From: Dipteris shenzhenensis
Taxonomy: Eukaryota > Polypodiophyta > Polypodiopsida > Gleicheniales
Length of the DNA: 64,000 bases
NCBI GenBank assembly: GCA_047967505.1
Contig: CM106539.1
Strand: one strand, 5' to 3'
The translations under genes were made by a program, and so were the position numbers. The notes under the pieces were generated by a model. The model did not search any database and was not told the origin of the DNA. It saw nothing but the letters and a program-made list of their open reading frames with translations. Positions 33,585 to 46,026 of the stretch are shown piece by piece. Position 1 is the first letter of the stretch; each line of letters begins with the position of its first letter.

Positions 33585-34830
33585 GGTATGTGATGTTTGG
33601 TTGAGAAGTATCATGTTGTTGCCACACAACAGGAGAATTCTAATGAGTAAAGAAAAGAAATCGAGCATCTTCATGCATGCATTATTTGATAAATCTCTAC
33701 TTGAAATGTTCTCAATTAAAAAACTTTCTATAGACGTTCTCTATCACCAGAAGATGCATAATGTGATTGAATCCCATAAAAGATACTAACATTGCTTGGC
33801 AGTTCTCCGAGAATTTAGCATCTTTACTATGTAAACCTGGGCCAGTATTCATACATGGGTAAGAGATTATGTGTCGATGTGAAAACAATACTTTTACAAA
33901 TTTCATTAACATAGAATGGGGACATGTGTGTACCATTGATAATGAAATTGTAATTGAGAACACATTAAAGGAATATTTGAAGAAGGGATTAGGACATATC
34001 CTTAGAAAACAGTTGAGCATTGGTGGGACACTAAATGTGTTATATATGATCTGGAACCAAGTGATCACACTCAGTCCTGAGTTGTTGGAAATATTGAACC
34101 CAATGGAGAGGGAATTCAGATTATTTTGCAGTAACCATTTGGAAAAACTAGCAGAGAGAAAGAAACTAAACATTGTGGGAAGTAGGGATCCCTTAAAGAC
34201 GCCGTCTGTAATGAAGTGAGGAGACTAACAAGATCCCTCCTTAGTGCTTCTACAGATAAGTCAGCTTCATCCACTCCAGCATATATTTGTTAGAAGTTCA
34301 TTTACGATCAAGTAGTATTAGGGGTATCCAGTAGGGACTTCGGGAGAGTGGATAACCCAGACATCTTGGACCGACTGGTCAAAGATATTCAAAACTTTAA
34401 CTTGAATATTACTCTGGACTCTCATACTTTCCTATATGTAATGGCTACTTTCAAATCTCACAAAAACACTTTCAGATGGATTACTAATGCACACCTTTGT
34501 ATATTCTCTGAATTGGCATCATTAATTACTTTTGCATTACAAGCATGTTTGGATCCCATCATGATTTCATCTAGGATCTCCAAGATCCAATCGAATCGGA
34601 GGCTAACGTTACAATGAGCGCATTTGGATTGTCGGTTCCATATACGAGGTGAAATATAATTTACCACAAAGTATCCAATCGGTCTTCACTACAGATATAG
34701 ATCAATGTTATGAAAATATCCCTTTGGACGGGAAATATGAGAAAGTGATATTAGAAGTCATCAGAATGGCCTATGGAGGAAAGGGAAAGAGGTATCTGAA
34801 CCTAAACTAGAATAGGAAAAAAGACTAGCA
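33585..34830 (+). pseudogene. RT-like protein, unit 8, degenerate
   Basis: Open 33,869-34,219, then a 4-nt deletion (ATGAAGTGAGG). AAG to TAG follows near 34,290, then the shared 1-nt deletion in AATTCATCTAGGATC (about 34,573), and a deletion in the KYGLKK codons near 34,739. Motif A codons (TTDIDQCYENIP) are legible out of frame with the upstream part. Confidence 0.5.
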
Positions 34831-36175
34831 CTGAGTAGCAAAATACTCACCATTCTAAGACTGAGTGAACGAGAAGAGGAAGGGGAGCACACACAAAAAA
34901 GGAGCTGAGAGCACTGAACAAGTTTAGGGAGTTGCTAGAGGACTCCAAGAAGTGTGTACAAGTTCAAAAATGGAAGGAGCACAAGTGAGTTATGACCTAG
35001 AAATACTCGAGACCTCACTGCAAGAGCTAGAACGCGGCCCGCAATCTAAATATCATGTGTTTTACTTGAAAGAGCAGAAGAACAGGAGACGTTCTTATCT
35101 TGAGCCGCACCACTAGCAATAGCTTAGTCCATCCCTTTCGTTTTATTGCACCTCTAACATATGGAGCAAGGCAAGGAATGCTAGCTAGAATGGGCTCCTC
35201 CATGCATACCTTCTCATGTTCCCTTATGATACGCTAGTACTTTGTATATGAATGGGTAAGCACAGAGGGTTGGACGGTAATTTTGGAGTGCCCAACTGAG
35301 TAACGATTCGTTGAGTACCTCGGTGGGATACAAGGAACCAAAGGTAATCCCTAGACACTCCATAGGAGTGGTGGACCTAGCGCGACGGAAACGCGATGTC
35401 CCTAATTTAAAGCCATACAAGTTGATCTAGTCGTCTGGACATTCAGTCGAGATTACGTCAGATGAGCAGCTCTATAATGGTTGAGGGCGAGATGCATGCC
35501 CTATGAGAGCTGAGAGCTAGGATGTCAATTGCTGGGAATTTATGCAATGACACAGAGCCTCAAGTAGTAATAGATGGCATGGTTATACTCTTTGGAGTCA
35601 CGATAGAGAAGTTGTATCACCTCCAAGGATGGTAAGGGTCCTATACACTCGGTATATGTCTATAAGATATGTATATGCCATTCGTTCTTCACGAGTTACT
35701 CCTATTTGTTATATTTATTAAAAGGAATGATTACTGCCACTTACTGGTTATTATTATTTATCTTGTATTATTACCATTTACGGAATATGTTTGGGAGTTC
35801 AACAAGTGCCAAAATATGAAATATTGCAAGTCAAGTTGGGGGACATGGATAACAACTGTGTAGTAGCATTCTCCAAACATTTGCACTTGATATAAGGTCT
35901 CCCAACATTGAAGATATCATTCAGGTACTTAGGAGTCCTCCTTTCTGTTTTTGAAATCTGGCTCTTACACCTCCCAAAAAGACCCACGGGGGAAGGGCAT
36001 CTGCACGTAGCAAATCCTGAGATCGGGCTTAAGTTTGAAAAATGAGGGTGGCTATGTGTGCTGCTAATATTGAAGCTCTATGCTTGGCTTTTTGCTTCCA
36101 TTTTCAATGCTTTAGATGCTTCAACAAGATCGGCCAAAAAAATCCACATATCTGGTGCAAAGGGTGCTAATAAAT
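34831..36175 (+). repeat. Connector G of unit 8
   Basis: Begins with the KKELRALNKFRELLEDS-type charged stretch, then about 1.2 kb without a credible gene. A deletion near 35,128 removes part of the LVLEGKRRYASQ stretch. Short open frames on both strands recur in all connectors and are taken as shadows. Confidence 0.7.
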
Positions 36176-36836
36176 TCATATCATGAAGTTCCCAAATTTT
36201 GTTTTATCATATGCCAACAATTCAGCTTCCATTAGCCATGGAGGGAAATAAGGGTTAGTATATGTATGCATAGAGCTCTTTTTTGGAGTGATTGGAGTAG
36301 TAGGCATGAGTTGATCTGAGAATATTGTCTCTTGTACATCCTCTGATAGACCTTCAAGATCATAGAAACTATGCTGTGTTGTGTTGGAAGAGGACCCTTT
36401 TGGTAAAGGAAAGCATTTCAGGCCCAAACTATCCAGGGACAAAGGTCGTGCTGGGGGAGGGAGATTGGAATACATGAAGAGGTCCCTCATTGTTTCAGGA
36501 GACTTCTTTGCAAATTCCACCAAAGCAATATTATCTTCCTCCATTAATTCGTCCAAAGACAAAGATAGCCGATTGATCACCTCCAAAATTTTATTTGTAT
36601 TGCCCTTTCCAATCACTAAAATTCTATACCAATCATTGATGGACAGTAGCATAACCAGTAGTTTATTTGACTCAGGGTGCACTTTGATTTCCTGCATATC
36701 TATGGCGACGATTCTGTCATGGACTCTTTTATTCAGCATAGTCATAATGGCCTGGCATCCAAGTGATGGGGCGGGTAGCGGACCCACATACCCAAGAGCC
36801 ATCAAATCCTTGTGCCACAAAGAGGCCTGCTAGTCA
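36176..36836 (-). pseudogene. Module A, unit 9 first copy; longest open version (214 codons, 36,176-36,820)
   Basis: Type copy for module A. In order: WHKDLMALGYVGPLPAPSLG; a helical MLNKRVHDRIVAIDMQEIK; HPESNKLLVMLLSINDWYRI; LVIGKGNTNKILEVINRLS; MEEDNIALVEFAKKSPETM and RDLFMYSNLPPPARPLSLD; a Ser/Thr-rich tail; DLEGLSEDVQETIFSDQLM; and ends DKTKFGNFMI-stop. Just beyond the stop another frame reads VWELHDMNLLAPFAPDMW and LADLVESSKALKMEAK, apparently the lost continuation after an old frame break present in every copy. The start is probably internal: an upstream in-frame TAG precedes QASLWHK, next to a possible 3' splice site (TTGACTAGCAG). It lies on the strand opposite the RT frame and upstream of it. 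I do not recognise the family; the predicted fold is mainly helical. Confidence 0.45.
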
Positions 36837-37420
36837 CGAGTATGCGTAGAGCTCTTTTTTGGAGTGATTGGAGTAGTAGGCATGAGTTGATCTTAGATTG
36901 TTGTCTCTTGCACATCCTCTGATAGACCCTCAAGATCAGAGAAACTATGCCGTGTTGTGTTGGAAGAGGACCCTTTTGGTAAAGGAAAGCATTTCAGGCC
37001 CAAACTATCTAGGGACAAAGGTCCTGCTGGGGGAGGGAGATTGGAATACATAAAGAGGTCCCTCATTGTTTCAAGAGACTACTCTGCAAATTCCACCAAA
37101 GCAATATTATCTTCCTCCATTAATTTGTCCAAAGACAAAGATAGCCGATTGATCACCTCCAAAATTTTATCTGTATTGCCCTTTCCAATCACTAAAATTA
37201 TGCACCAATCATTGATGGATAGTAGCATAACCAGTAGTTTATTTGACTCAGGGTGCTCTTTGATTTCCTGCATATCTATGGCAACGATTCTGTCATGGAC
37301 TCTTTTATTCAGCATAGTCATAATGGCCTGGCATCCAAGTGATGGGGTGGGTAGCGGACCCACATACCCAAGAGCCATCAAATCCTTGTGCCACAAAGAG
37401 GCCTGCTAGTCAAAGCCAAG
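36837..37420 (-). pseudogene. Module A, unit 9 second tandem copy
   Basis: Open 37,079-37,396 (105 codons) to VEFAE, then TAG replaces the Lys/Glu codons. The rest is legible to the junction CACGAGTATGCG with the first copy. Confidence 0.4.
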
Positions 37421-37691
37421 TCCAACCATTAGTCATGAGAATTTTCTTACCTCACAATGGTTAGGCTAGTGTGTGTTTCAACCTACATTTCTACTACTCT
37501 TTATCATATCTCAATCCAAAATCCTTGATATACTTTATAGTCTTTGAATCAATCATTTCATTAGTTCATTAAACAACTTGAAATCTACTTTATGGTATGT
37601 ATACCCATAAAATGGACAATCTACTCCCGAAATTCTCAGTATTAGCCAAAAGTTGTAAACAAAAAATCAACTAATATCATAGGATGGATGA

Positions 37692-38009
37692 TTATATGCA
37701 TCTATCCATTCCGCCGGTAGTATATAGTGTGCCAGTATCATCTTCAGAAACCTTCATCAGCAAATTTGGTTGAGAAGTGTGCCAACTCACGTGCATCCAT
37801 CCACAAAAAAGGCAAGTTAGAACAAAGACCTTTAAATGTGGGACTGCAGGCTTATGGTACGACCATGTGATTTTGTATATGCTGCGTAATTCGCCGGCAT
37901 TCTTTCCAAAAAAGCTACTAAAAGCTGCGTGAATCAAGTCCTTCCTTTTATTCATGAAGGCATGTATGATGTATTGCCATTTATTGATGCATTTTAGCAC
38001 ACTTAACAC
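37692..38009 (-). pseudogene. Module C, unit 9; longest copy (105 codons)
   Basis: VLKCINKWQYIIHAFMNKRK, then AAFSSFFGKNAGELRSIYKI, TWSYHKPAVPHLKV, LTCLFCGWMHVSWH and SEDDTGTLYTTGGMDRCI. The alternative frame in unit 7 (DARELAHFSTKFADEGF-like) looks more protein-like for the last third, so the visible C-terminus may be frameshifted. Basic N-terminal half; no recognised domain. It could be an exon of the same minus-strand gene as module A, 600 bp upstream of it. Confidence 0.4.
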
Positions 38010-38048
38010 AAGAAAATGAAGTTACTAATTGTCTTGATTTCTTGAAAT

Positions 38049-38525
38049 ATGAAGGCTAGTGGTATGGTTATATTCCGCAAGGCTTCTCTCACATTTCACT
38101 ACATAAGGGAGCTAGTTTTATTAACTGTGAAGAATCTCGAGAAGAACTCCCTTGCTCCTTTATTACCCCAACCATCATTAGGAGTAATGTCATATGGGGA
38201 ACTCATGCTACGGTCCCCACAAACACTACTTGCTAGAGCATATGCATCTCGAGCTAGAGGGAGACCAGTGGGATGCATCGGATATAGCAGAGGACGGGGA
38301 TGTACATCATACTACTCACCTAGAGACCACTATTCCCGTAAGATGATTGAATGGTGACCCCCGACGGAGAGTTCAATACATTTGGATTGCTCGGATTCCC
38401 AGGTACGGCCATCAAAGGTCTTGAGAGGGGGTTATAGCTCGGATTCCTAGGTACGGCCATGAAAGGTCTTGAGAGGGGGTAAGACCATGTCATATACTGA
38501 TACAAAGAACAAGAATCTTCCTGTA
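38049..38525 (+). pseudogene. Module D, unit 9, 48-bp duplication
   Basis: MKASGMVIF frame open 38,049-38,357 (102 codons) with the YYSPRDHYS block. TGA follows EW; the tandem 48-bp segments are at about 38,390-38,485. The opposite strand is open over 38,320-38,658. Confidence 0.35.
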
Positions 38526-38565
38526 TGACATCCGCTCTATGATGACAATGATTGATTGATGGTAG

Positions 38566-39820
38566 GTATGTGATGTTTGGTTGAGAAGTATCGTGCTGTT
38601 GCCACACAACAGGAGAATTCTGATGAGTAAAGAAAAGAAATCTAGCATCTTCATGCATGCATTATTTGATAGCCCTCTACTTGAAATGTTCTCAATTAAA
38701 AAACTTTCTATAGACGTTGTCTATCACCAGAAGATGCATAATGTGATTGACTCCATTAAAGATACTAACATTGCTTGGCAGTTCTTCGAGAATTCAGCAT
38801 CTTTACTATGTAAACCTAGGATAGTATCCATACATGGGTAAGAGATTATGTGTCGGTGTGAAAATAGTACTTTTGCAAAATTCATTAACATAGAATGGGG
38901 ACATGTGTGTACCATTGATAATGAAATTATGATTGAGAACACATTAAAGGAATATTTGAAGAAGGGATTAGGACATATCCTTAATAAAAATAAGGTAGGA
39001 ATTGGTGGGACACTAAATGTGTTATATATGATCTGGAACCAAGTGATCACACTCAGTCCCAAGTTGTTGGAAATATTGAACCCAATGGAGAGGGAATTCG
39101 GATTATTTTGCAGTAACTATTTGGAAAAACTAGCTGAGAGAAAGAAACTAAACATTGTGGGAAGTAGGGATCCCTTAAAGACATCGTCTGTAATGAAGGA
39201 AGTGAGGAGACTAACAAGATCCCTCCTTAGTGCTTCTACAGATAAGTCAGCTTCGTCCACTCCAGCATATATTTGTAAGAAGTTCATTTACGACCAAGCA
39301 GTATTAAGGGTATCCAGCAGGGACTTTGCGAGAGTGGATAACCCAGACATCTTAGACCGACTGGTCAAAGATATTCAAAACTTTAACTTGAATATTACTT
39401 TGGATTATTATACTTTCCCATATGTAATGGCTACTTTCAAATCTCACAAAAACACTTTCAGATGGATTACTAATGCACACCTTTGTATATTCTCGGAATT
39501 GGCATCATTAATTACTTTTGCATTACAAGCATGTTTGGATCCCATCATGAATTCATCTAGGATCTCCAAGATCAAATCGAATTGGAGGCTAACGTTACAG
39601 TGAATGCATTTGGATTGTCGGTTCCATATACGAGGTGAAATTGAATTTACCACAAAGAACAATCGGTCTTCACTATAGATATAGGTCAATGTTATGAAAA
39701 TATCCCTTTGGATGGGAAATATGGGTTGAAGAAAGTGATATCAAAAGTCATTAGCATGGCCTATGGAGGAAAGGGAAAGAGGTATCTGAACCTAAACTGG
39801 AATAGGAAAAAAGACTAGCA
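38566..39820 (+). pseudogene. RT-like protein, unit 9 (251-codon core)
   Basis: N-terminal block 38,581-38,841 to the shared TAA, then open 38,848-39,603. A local change replaces RKQLS by NKNKVG before IGGTLNVLY. Motif 1/T and motif 2 are intact. The 1-nt deletion in ATCTAGGATC near 39,560 shifts the frame so that motif A (DIGQCYENIP) falls outside it. Confidence 0.55.
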
Positions 39821-41371
39821 CTGAGTAGCAAAATACTCACCACTCTAAGACTGACTGAACGAGAAGAGGAAGGGCAACACACACAAAAAAGGAACTGAGA
39901 GCACTGAACAAGTTTAGGGAGTTACTAGAGGACTTCGAGAAGTGTGTACAAGTTCAAAAATGGAAGGAGCACAGGTGAGTTATGACCTGGAAATACTCGA
40001 GACCTTGACTGCAAGAGCTAGAACGTGGCCCGCAATATAAATATCGTGTGTTTTATTTGAAAGAGCAGAAGAACAGGAGACGTTCTTATCTTGAGCCGCA
40101 CCACTAGCAATAGCTTAGTCTTGGAGGGAAAGCGAAGATATGCTAGCCAAATGGCAGTGAGCTCCCCTATTGTTTACGAAGAAGAGACTTTGTTGACAGA
40201 TCCATCCCTTTCATTGTATTGCACCTCTAACGTATGGAGCGAGGCAAGGAATGCTAGCTAGAACGGGCTCCTCCATGCATACCTTCCCATGTTCCCTTAC
40301 GATATGCTACTACTCTGTATGTGAATGGGTAGAGCACAGAGGGTTGGACGGTATTTCTGGAGTGCCCAACTGAGTAATGATTTGTTGAGTACCTCGGTGG
40401 GATACAAGGAAGCAAAGGTAATCCCTAGACACTCCATAGGAGTGGCAGACCTAGCGTGATGGAAACGCGATGTCCCTAACATAAAGCCATATAAGTTGAT
40501 CTAGTCGTCTGGATGTTCAGTCGAGATTATGTCGGGCAAGCAGTTCTATAATGGTTGAGGGCGAGATGCATGCCCTATGAGAGCCGAGAGCTAGGATGTC
40601 AATTGTTGGCAATTTATGCAATGACACAGAGCCTCGAGTAGTAACAGACGGCATGGTTATACTCTTTGGAGACATGACAGAGAAGTCATCTCACCTCCAA
40701 GAATGGTATATGTCTATAAGATATGTATATGCCATTCGTTCTTCACGAGTCACTCCTATTTGTTATATTTATTAAAAGGAATGATTACTGCCACTTACTG
40801 GTTGATATTTTTTATCTTGTTTTATTTCCATTTACGAAATATGTTTGGGAGTTCAACAAGTGCCAAAATATGGAATATTGCAAGTCAAGTTGGGGGACAT
40901 GGATAAAACCTGTGTGCTAGCATCCTCCAAACATCTGCACTTGATATAAGGTCTCCTAACATCGAAGATATCATTCAAGTACTTAGGAGTCCTCCTTTAT
41001 GTTTTTAAAATCCGGCTCTTACACCTCCCAAAAACACGCATGGGGGAAGGGCATCTGCTTGTAGCAAATGCTGACATCGGGCATAAGTTTGAACGAGGGT
41101 GGCTATGTGTGATGCTAATATTGAATCTCTATGCTTGGCTTTTTGCTTCCATTTTCAATGCTTTAGATGATTCAACAAGATCAGCTAGAAAAATCCACAT
41201 ATCTGGTGCAAAGGGTGCTAATAAATTCATATCATGAAATTCCCAAACTTCATTTTGTCATATGCCAACAATTCAGATTCCAATACCCGTGGAGGGAAAT
41301 AAGGGTTAGTATATGTATGCGTAGAGCTCTTTTTTGTAGTGATTGCAGTAGGCATGAGTTGATCTGAGAAT
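39821..41371 (+). repeat. Connector G of unit 9 and module A stub
   Basis: Connector 39,821-41,225 without a credible gene. The last 146 bp are the C-terminal end of module A, cut at 41,371 where AGAAT joins directly to module D (TTGCTCCTTTATTACC), deleting A, B, C and part of D of unit 10. Confidence 0.7.
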
Positions 41372-41705
41372 TTGCTCCTTTATTACCCCAACCATCACCA
41401 GGAGTAATGTCATATCGGGAACTCATGCTATGGTCCCCATAGACATTACCGGCTAGAGCATATGCATCTCGAGCTAGAGGGAGATCAGCGGGATGCATCG
41501 GATATACCAGAGGATGGGGATGCACATCATACTACTCATTTAGAGACCACTATTCCCGTAAGATGATTGAATGGCGACCCCCAGCAGAGAGTTCAGTACA
41601 TTTGGATAGTTTGGATTCCCAGGTATGGCCATCAAAGGTCTTGAGAGGGGGTAATAGCTCGGATTCCTAGGTACGGCCATCACAGCTCTTGAGAGGGGGT
41701 AAGAA
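41372..41705 (+). pseudogene. Module D, unit 10, N-terminal deletion, 48-bp duplication
   Basis: Starts within LLPQPSPG. The tandem 48-bp segment is present but more diverged (GTTTGGATT, CACAGCTCTTG). Confidence 0.3.
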
Positions 41706-41744
41706 CATCTGCTCTATGATGACAATGATTGATTGATGGCAGGT

Positions 41745-42966
41745 ATGTGATGTTTGGTTGAGAAGTATCGTGCTGTTGCCACGCAATAGGAGAATTCTGA
41801 TGAGTGCATTATCTGATAACCCTCTACTTGAAACGTTCTCAATTAAAAAACTTTCTATAGACGTTCTCTATCACCAGAAGATGGATAATGTGATTGACTC
41901 TATAAAAGATACTAACATTGCTTGGCAGTTCTCCGACAATTTAGCATCTTTACTGTGTAAACCTAGGACAGTATTCACACATGGGTAAGAGATTATGTGG
42001 CGGTGTGAAAATAGTACTCTTTTAAAATTCATTAACATAGAATGGGGACATGTGTGTACCATCGATAATGAAATTGTGAATGAGAACACACTAAAGGAAT
42101 ATTTGAAGAAGGGATTAGGACATATCCTTAGAAAATAGTTGAGCATTGGTGCGACACTAAATGTGTTATATATGATCTGGAACTAAGTGATCACACTCAG
42201 TCCCGAGTTGTTGGAAATATTGAACGCAATGGAGAGGGAATTCGGATTATTTTGCAGTAACTATTTGGAAAAACTAGCAGAGAGAAAGAAACTAAACATT
42301 GTGGGAAGTAGGGATTCCTTAAAGACGCTGTTTCTAATGAAGGAAGTGCAGAGACTAACAAGATCCCTCCTTAGTGCTTCTACAGATAAGTCATCTTCGT
42401 CGACTCCAGCATATATTTGTAAGAAGTTCATTTACGACCAAGCAGTATTAAGGGTATCCAGCAGGGACTTCGCAAAAGTGGATAACCCAGACATCTTAGA
42501 CTGACTGGTCAAAGATATTCAAAACTTTAACTTGAATATTACTCTGGAGTCTCATACTTTCCCGTATGTAATGGCTACTTTCGAATCTCACAAAAACACT
42601 TTCAGATGGATTACTAATGCACACCTTTGTATATTCTCTGAATTGGCATCATTAATTACTTTTGCATTACAAGCATGTTTGCATCCCATCATGAATTCAT
42701 CTAGGGATCTCCAAGAGCAAATTGAATTGGAGGCTAACATTACAGTGAGTGCATTTTGGATTGTCAGTTCCATATACGAGGTGAAATTGAATTTACCACA
42801 AAGTATCCAATCGGTCTTCACTAGAGATATAGGTCAATGTTATGAAAATATCCCTTTGGATTGGAAATATTGGTTGAAGAAAGTGATATCAGAAGTCATC
42901 AGCATGGCCTATGGAGGAAAGGGAAAGAGGTATCTGAACCTAAGCTGGAATAGGAAAAAAGACTAG
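41745..42966 (+). pseudogene. RT-like protein, unit 10
   Basis: A deletion removes the KEKKSSIFMH codons. Then come the shared TAA, TAG at 42,136-42,138 (CAG before LSIG), TAA in place of CAA at about 42,185, and TGA for CGA near 42,502. The open pieces 42,187-42,504 and 42,532-42,966 carry the DK block, K.HK..FRWI and an intact motif A (TRDIGQCYENIP) to NRKKD. All four nonsense changes except the shared TAA are C-to-T. Confidence 0.55.
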
Positions 42967-44396
42967 CGCTGAGTAGCAAAATACTCACCATTCTAAGACT
43001 AACTAAACGAGAAGAGGAAGGGCAGCACACACAAAAAAGGAACTGAGAGCACTGAACAAGTTTAGGGAGTTGCTAGAGGACTCCAAGAAGTGTGTACAAG
43101 TTCAAAAATGGAAGGAGCACAAGTGAGTTATGACCTGGAAATACTCGAGACCTCACTGCAAGAGCTAGAACGCAGCCCGCGATCTAAATATCGTGTGTTT
43201 TATTTGAAAGAGCAGAAGAACAGGAGACGTTCTAATCTTGAGCCGCACCACTAGCAATAGCTTAGTCTTGGAGGGAAAGCGAAGATACACTAGCCAAACG
43301 GTAGTGAGCTCCCCCATCGTTTACGAAGAAGAGACTTCGTTGACCGATCCATCCCTTTCATTTTATTGCACCTCTAACGTATGGAGCAAGGTAGGGAATG
43401 CTAGCTAGAATGGGCTCCTCCATGCATACCTTCTCATGTTCCCTTACGATACGCTAGTACTCTATATATCAATGGGTAGAGCACAGAGGGTTGGACAGTA
43501 TTTCTGGAGTGCCCAACTGAGTAACAATTCATTGAGTACCTCGGTGGGATACAAGGAAGCAAAGGTAATCCCTAGACACTCCATAGGAGTGGTAGACCTA
43601 GCATGATGGAAACGCGATGTCCCTAACATAAAGCCATACAAGTTGATCTAGTTATCTGGATGTTTAATCGAGATTATGTCGGACGAGCAGCTGTATAATG
43701 GTTGAGGGCGAGATGCATGCCCTATGAGAGCCGAGAGCTAGGATGTCAATTGCTGGCAATTTATGCAATGACACAGAGCCTCGAGTAGTAACAGACAGCA
43801 TGGTTATACTCTTTGGAGACATGACAGAGAAGTCATATCACCTCCAAGGATGATGGTAAGGGTCCTATACGCTCGGTATATGTCTATAAGATATGTATAT
43901 GCCGTTCATTCTTCAGGAGTCACTCCTATTTGTTATATTTATTAAAAGGAATGATTACGGCCACTTACTGGTTATTATTATTTATCTTGTATTATTACCA
44001 TTTACGGAATATGTTTGGGAGTCCAACAAGTGCCAAAATATGAAATATTACAAGTCAAGTTGGGGGACATGGATAACAACTGTGTGCTAGCATCCTCCAA
44101 ACATCTGCCCTTGATATATGGTCTCCCAACATTGAAGATATCATTCAGGTGCATAGGAGTCCTCCTTTCTATTTTTGAAATCTGGCTCTTACACCTTCCA
44201 AAAACACCCATAGGGGAAGGGCACCTGCCTGTAGCAAATGCTGACATCGGGCATAAGTTTGAACGAGGGTGGCTATGTGTGATGCTAATATTTAAGCTCT
44301 ATGCTTAACTTTTTGCTTCCATTTTCAATGCTTTAGATGATTCAACAAGATCGGCCAGAAAAATCCACATATCTGGTGCAAAGGGTGCTAATAAAA

Positions 44397-45060
44397 TCAT
44401 ATCATGAAGTTCCCAAACTTTGTTTTATCATATGCCAACAATTCAGCTTCCAATACCTGTGGAGGCAAATAAGGGTTAGTATATGTATGTGTAGAGCTCT
44501 TTTTTGGAGTGATTGCAGTAGGCACGAGTTGATCTGAGAATATTGTCTCTTGTACATCCTCTGATAGACCCTCAAGATCACAGAAACTATGCTGTGTTGT
44601 ATTGGAAGAGGACCCTTTTGGTAAAGGAAAGCATTTCAGGCCCAAACTATCCAGGGACAAAGGTCCTGCTGGGGGAGGGAGATTGGAATACATGAAGAGG
44701 TCCCTCATTGTTTCATGAGACTTCTCTGCAAATTCCACCAAAGCAATATTATCTTCCTCCATTAATTCGTCCAAAGACAAAGATAGCCGATTGATCACCT
44801 CCAAAATTTTATCTGTATTTCCCTTTCCAATCACTAAAATTCTGCACCAATCATTGATGGACAGTAGCATAACCAGTAGTTTATTTGACTCAGGGTGCTC
44901 TTTGATTTCCTGCATATCTATGGCAACGATTCTATCATGGACTCTTTTATTCAGCATAGTCATAATGGCCTGGCATCCAAGTGATGGGGTGGATAGCAGA
45001 CCCACATACCCAAGAGCCATCAAATCCTTGTGCCACAAAGAGGCCTGCTAGTCAAAGCCA
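44397..45060 (-). pseudogene. Module A, unit 11 (213 codons open)
   Basis: Open over its whole visible length 44,397-45,038 like the type copy. It has SINDWCRILVIG, EKSHETMRDLF and the one-codon-shorter LVPTAITPKK form of the tail. Ends DKTKFGNFMI with the same following frame break. Confidence 0.45.
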
Positions 45061-45672
45061 AGTCCAACCATTAGTCATGAGAATTTTCTTACCTCACAAT
45101 GGTTAGGCTAGTGTGTGTTTCAACCTATATTTCTACTACTCTTTATCATATCTCAATCCAACATCCTTTGTATGCTTTTTAGTCTTTGAATCAATCATTT
45201 CATTAGTTCATTAAACAACTTCAAATCTACTATTTTTAATTGCAAGAATTACACCCCTTTCCCATGTAATTCTCCAAAGTCCCTTAAATCCCAAGTCCTA
45301 TTGTTCCCCACACAACTGGATCATAGAATATTATAAATCGTTAAATTGGCCTGCTGGAAGTAAAGATTCCATAATATTAGCAACTGAATATAAATTGGAA
45401 GGGGACTACAAGGTGTCCCAATTCATTCATTAGGAGTTCTGCTTTTTTTCAAAAATCCCATACAATCAGTTCTGAAGGAAGGTGGTAAGATAAAAATTAA
45501 TGTTCTGCCCAAAAACTTGCATAGTCACAGCAGTAGCTAGAGATCACTGAGTTGTCTCAAAATCCCATGTTTATGGTATGTATACCCATAAAAAGGACAA
45601 TCTACTCCCAAAATTCTCAGTATTAGCCAAAAGTTGTAAACAAAAAATCAACTAATATCATAGGATGGATGA

Positions 45673-45987
45673 TTATATGCATGTATCCATTCCGTCGGTA
45701 GTATATAATGTGCCAGTATCATCTTCAGAAACCTTCATCAGCAAATTTGGTTGAGAAGGGTGCCAACTCACACACATCCATCCACAAAAAAGGCAAGTTA
45801 GGACACGGACCTTTAAATGTGGGACGGCAAGCTTATGGTACGACCATGTGATTTTGTATATGCTGCATAATTTGCCGGCATTCTTTCCAAACAGGCTATT
45901 GAAAGCTGCCTTCAACTCATTCCTTTTATTCATGAAGGCATGTATGATGTATTGCCATTTATTGATGCATTTTAGCACACTTAACAC
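45673..45987 (-). pseudogene. Module C, unit 11 (104 codons)
   Basis: KCINKWQYIIHAFMNKRNEL through TLYTTDGMDTCI in one frame; close to the unit 9 copy. Confidence 0.4.
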
Positions 45988-46026
45988 AAGAAAATGAAGT
46001 TACTAATTGTCTTGATTTCTTAAAAT

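Larger units (their letters stand above)
30536..34830 (+). repeat. Connector of unit 7 plus array unit 8
   Basis: Connector 30,536-31,330; module A (minus) 31,331-32,125 with a foreign block; AT-rich spacer 32,126-32,744 with no gene; C 32,745-33,065; D 33,100-33,545; RT-like 33,585-34,830. Confidence 0.8.
36176..39820 (+). repeat. Array unit 9 (RT on plus), module A duplicated
   Basis: Module A twice in tandem (36,176-36,836 and 36,837-37,420, both minus), spacer cut to 37,421-37,691 by a deletion near 37,589, C 37,692-38,009, D 38,049-38,525, RT-like 38,566-39,820. Its connector runs 39,821-41,225. Confidence 0.8.
41372..44396 (+). repeat. Array unit 10 (RT on plus), lacks A-C
   Basis: Partial D 41,372-41,705, RT-like 41,745-42,966, connector 42,967-44,396 without a credible gene. 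Confidence 0.75.

Noticed and set aside
36600-36680. Periodic repeats suggestive of CRISPR or a satellite
   Set aside because: Repeat units are kilobases long with no short regular repeat/spacer pattern; CRISPR is excluded.
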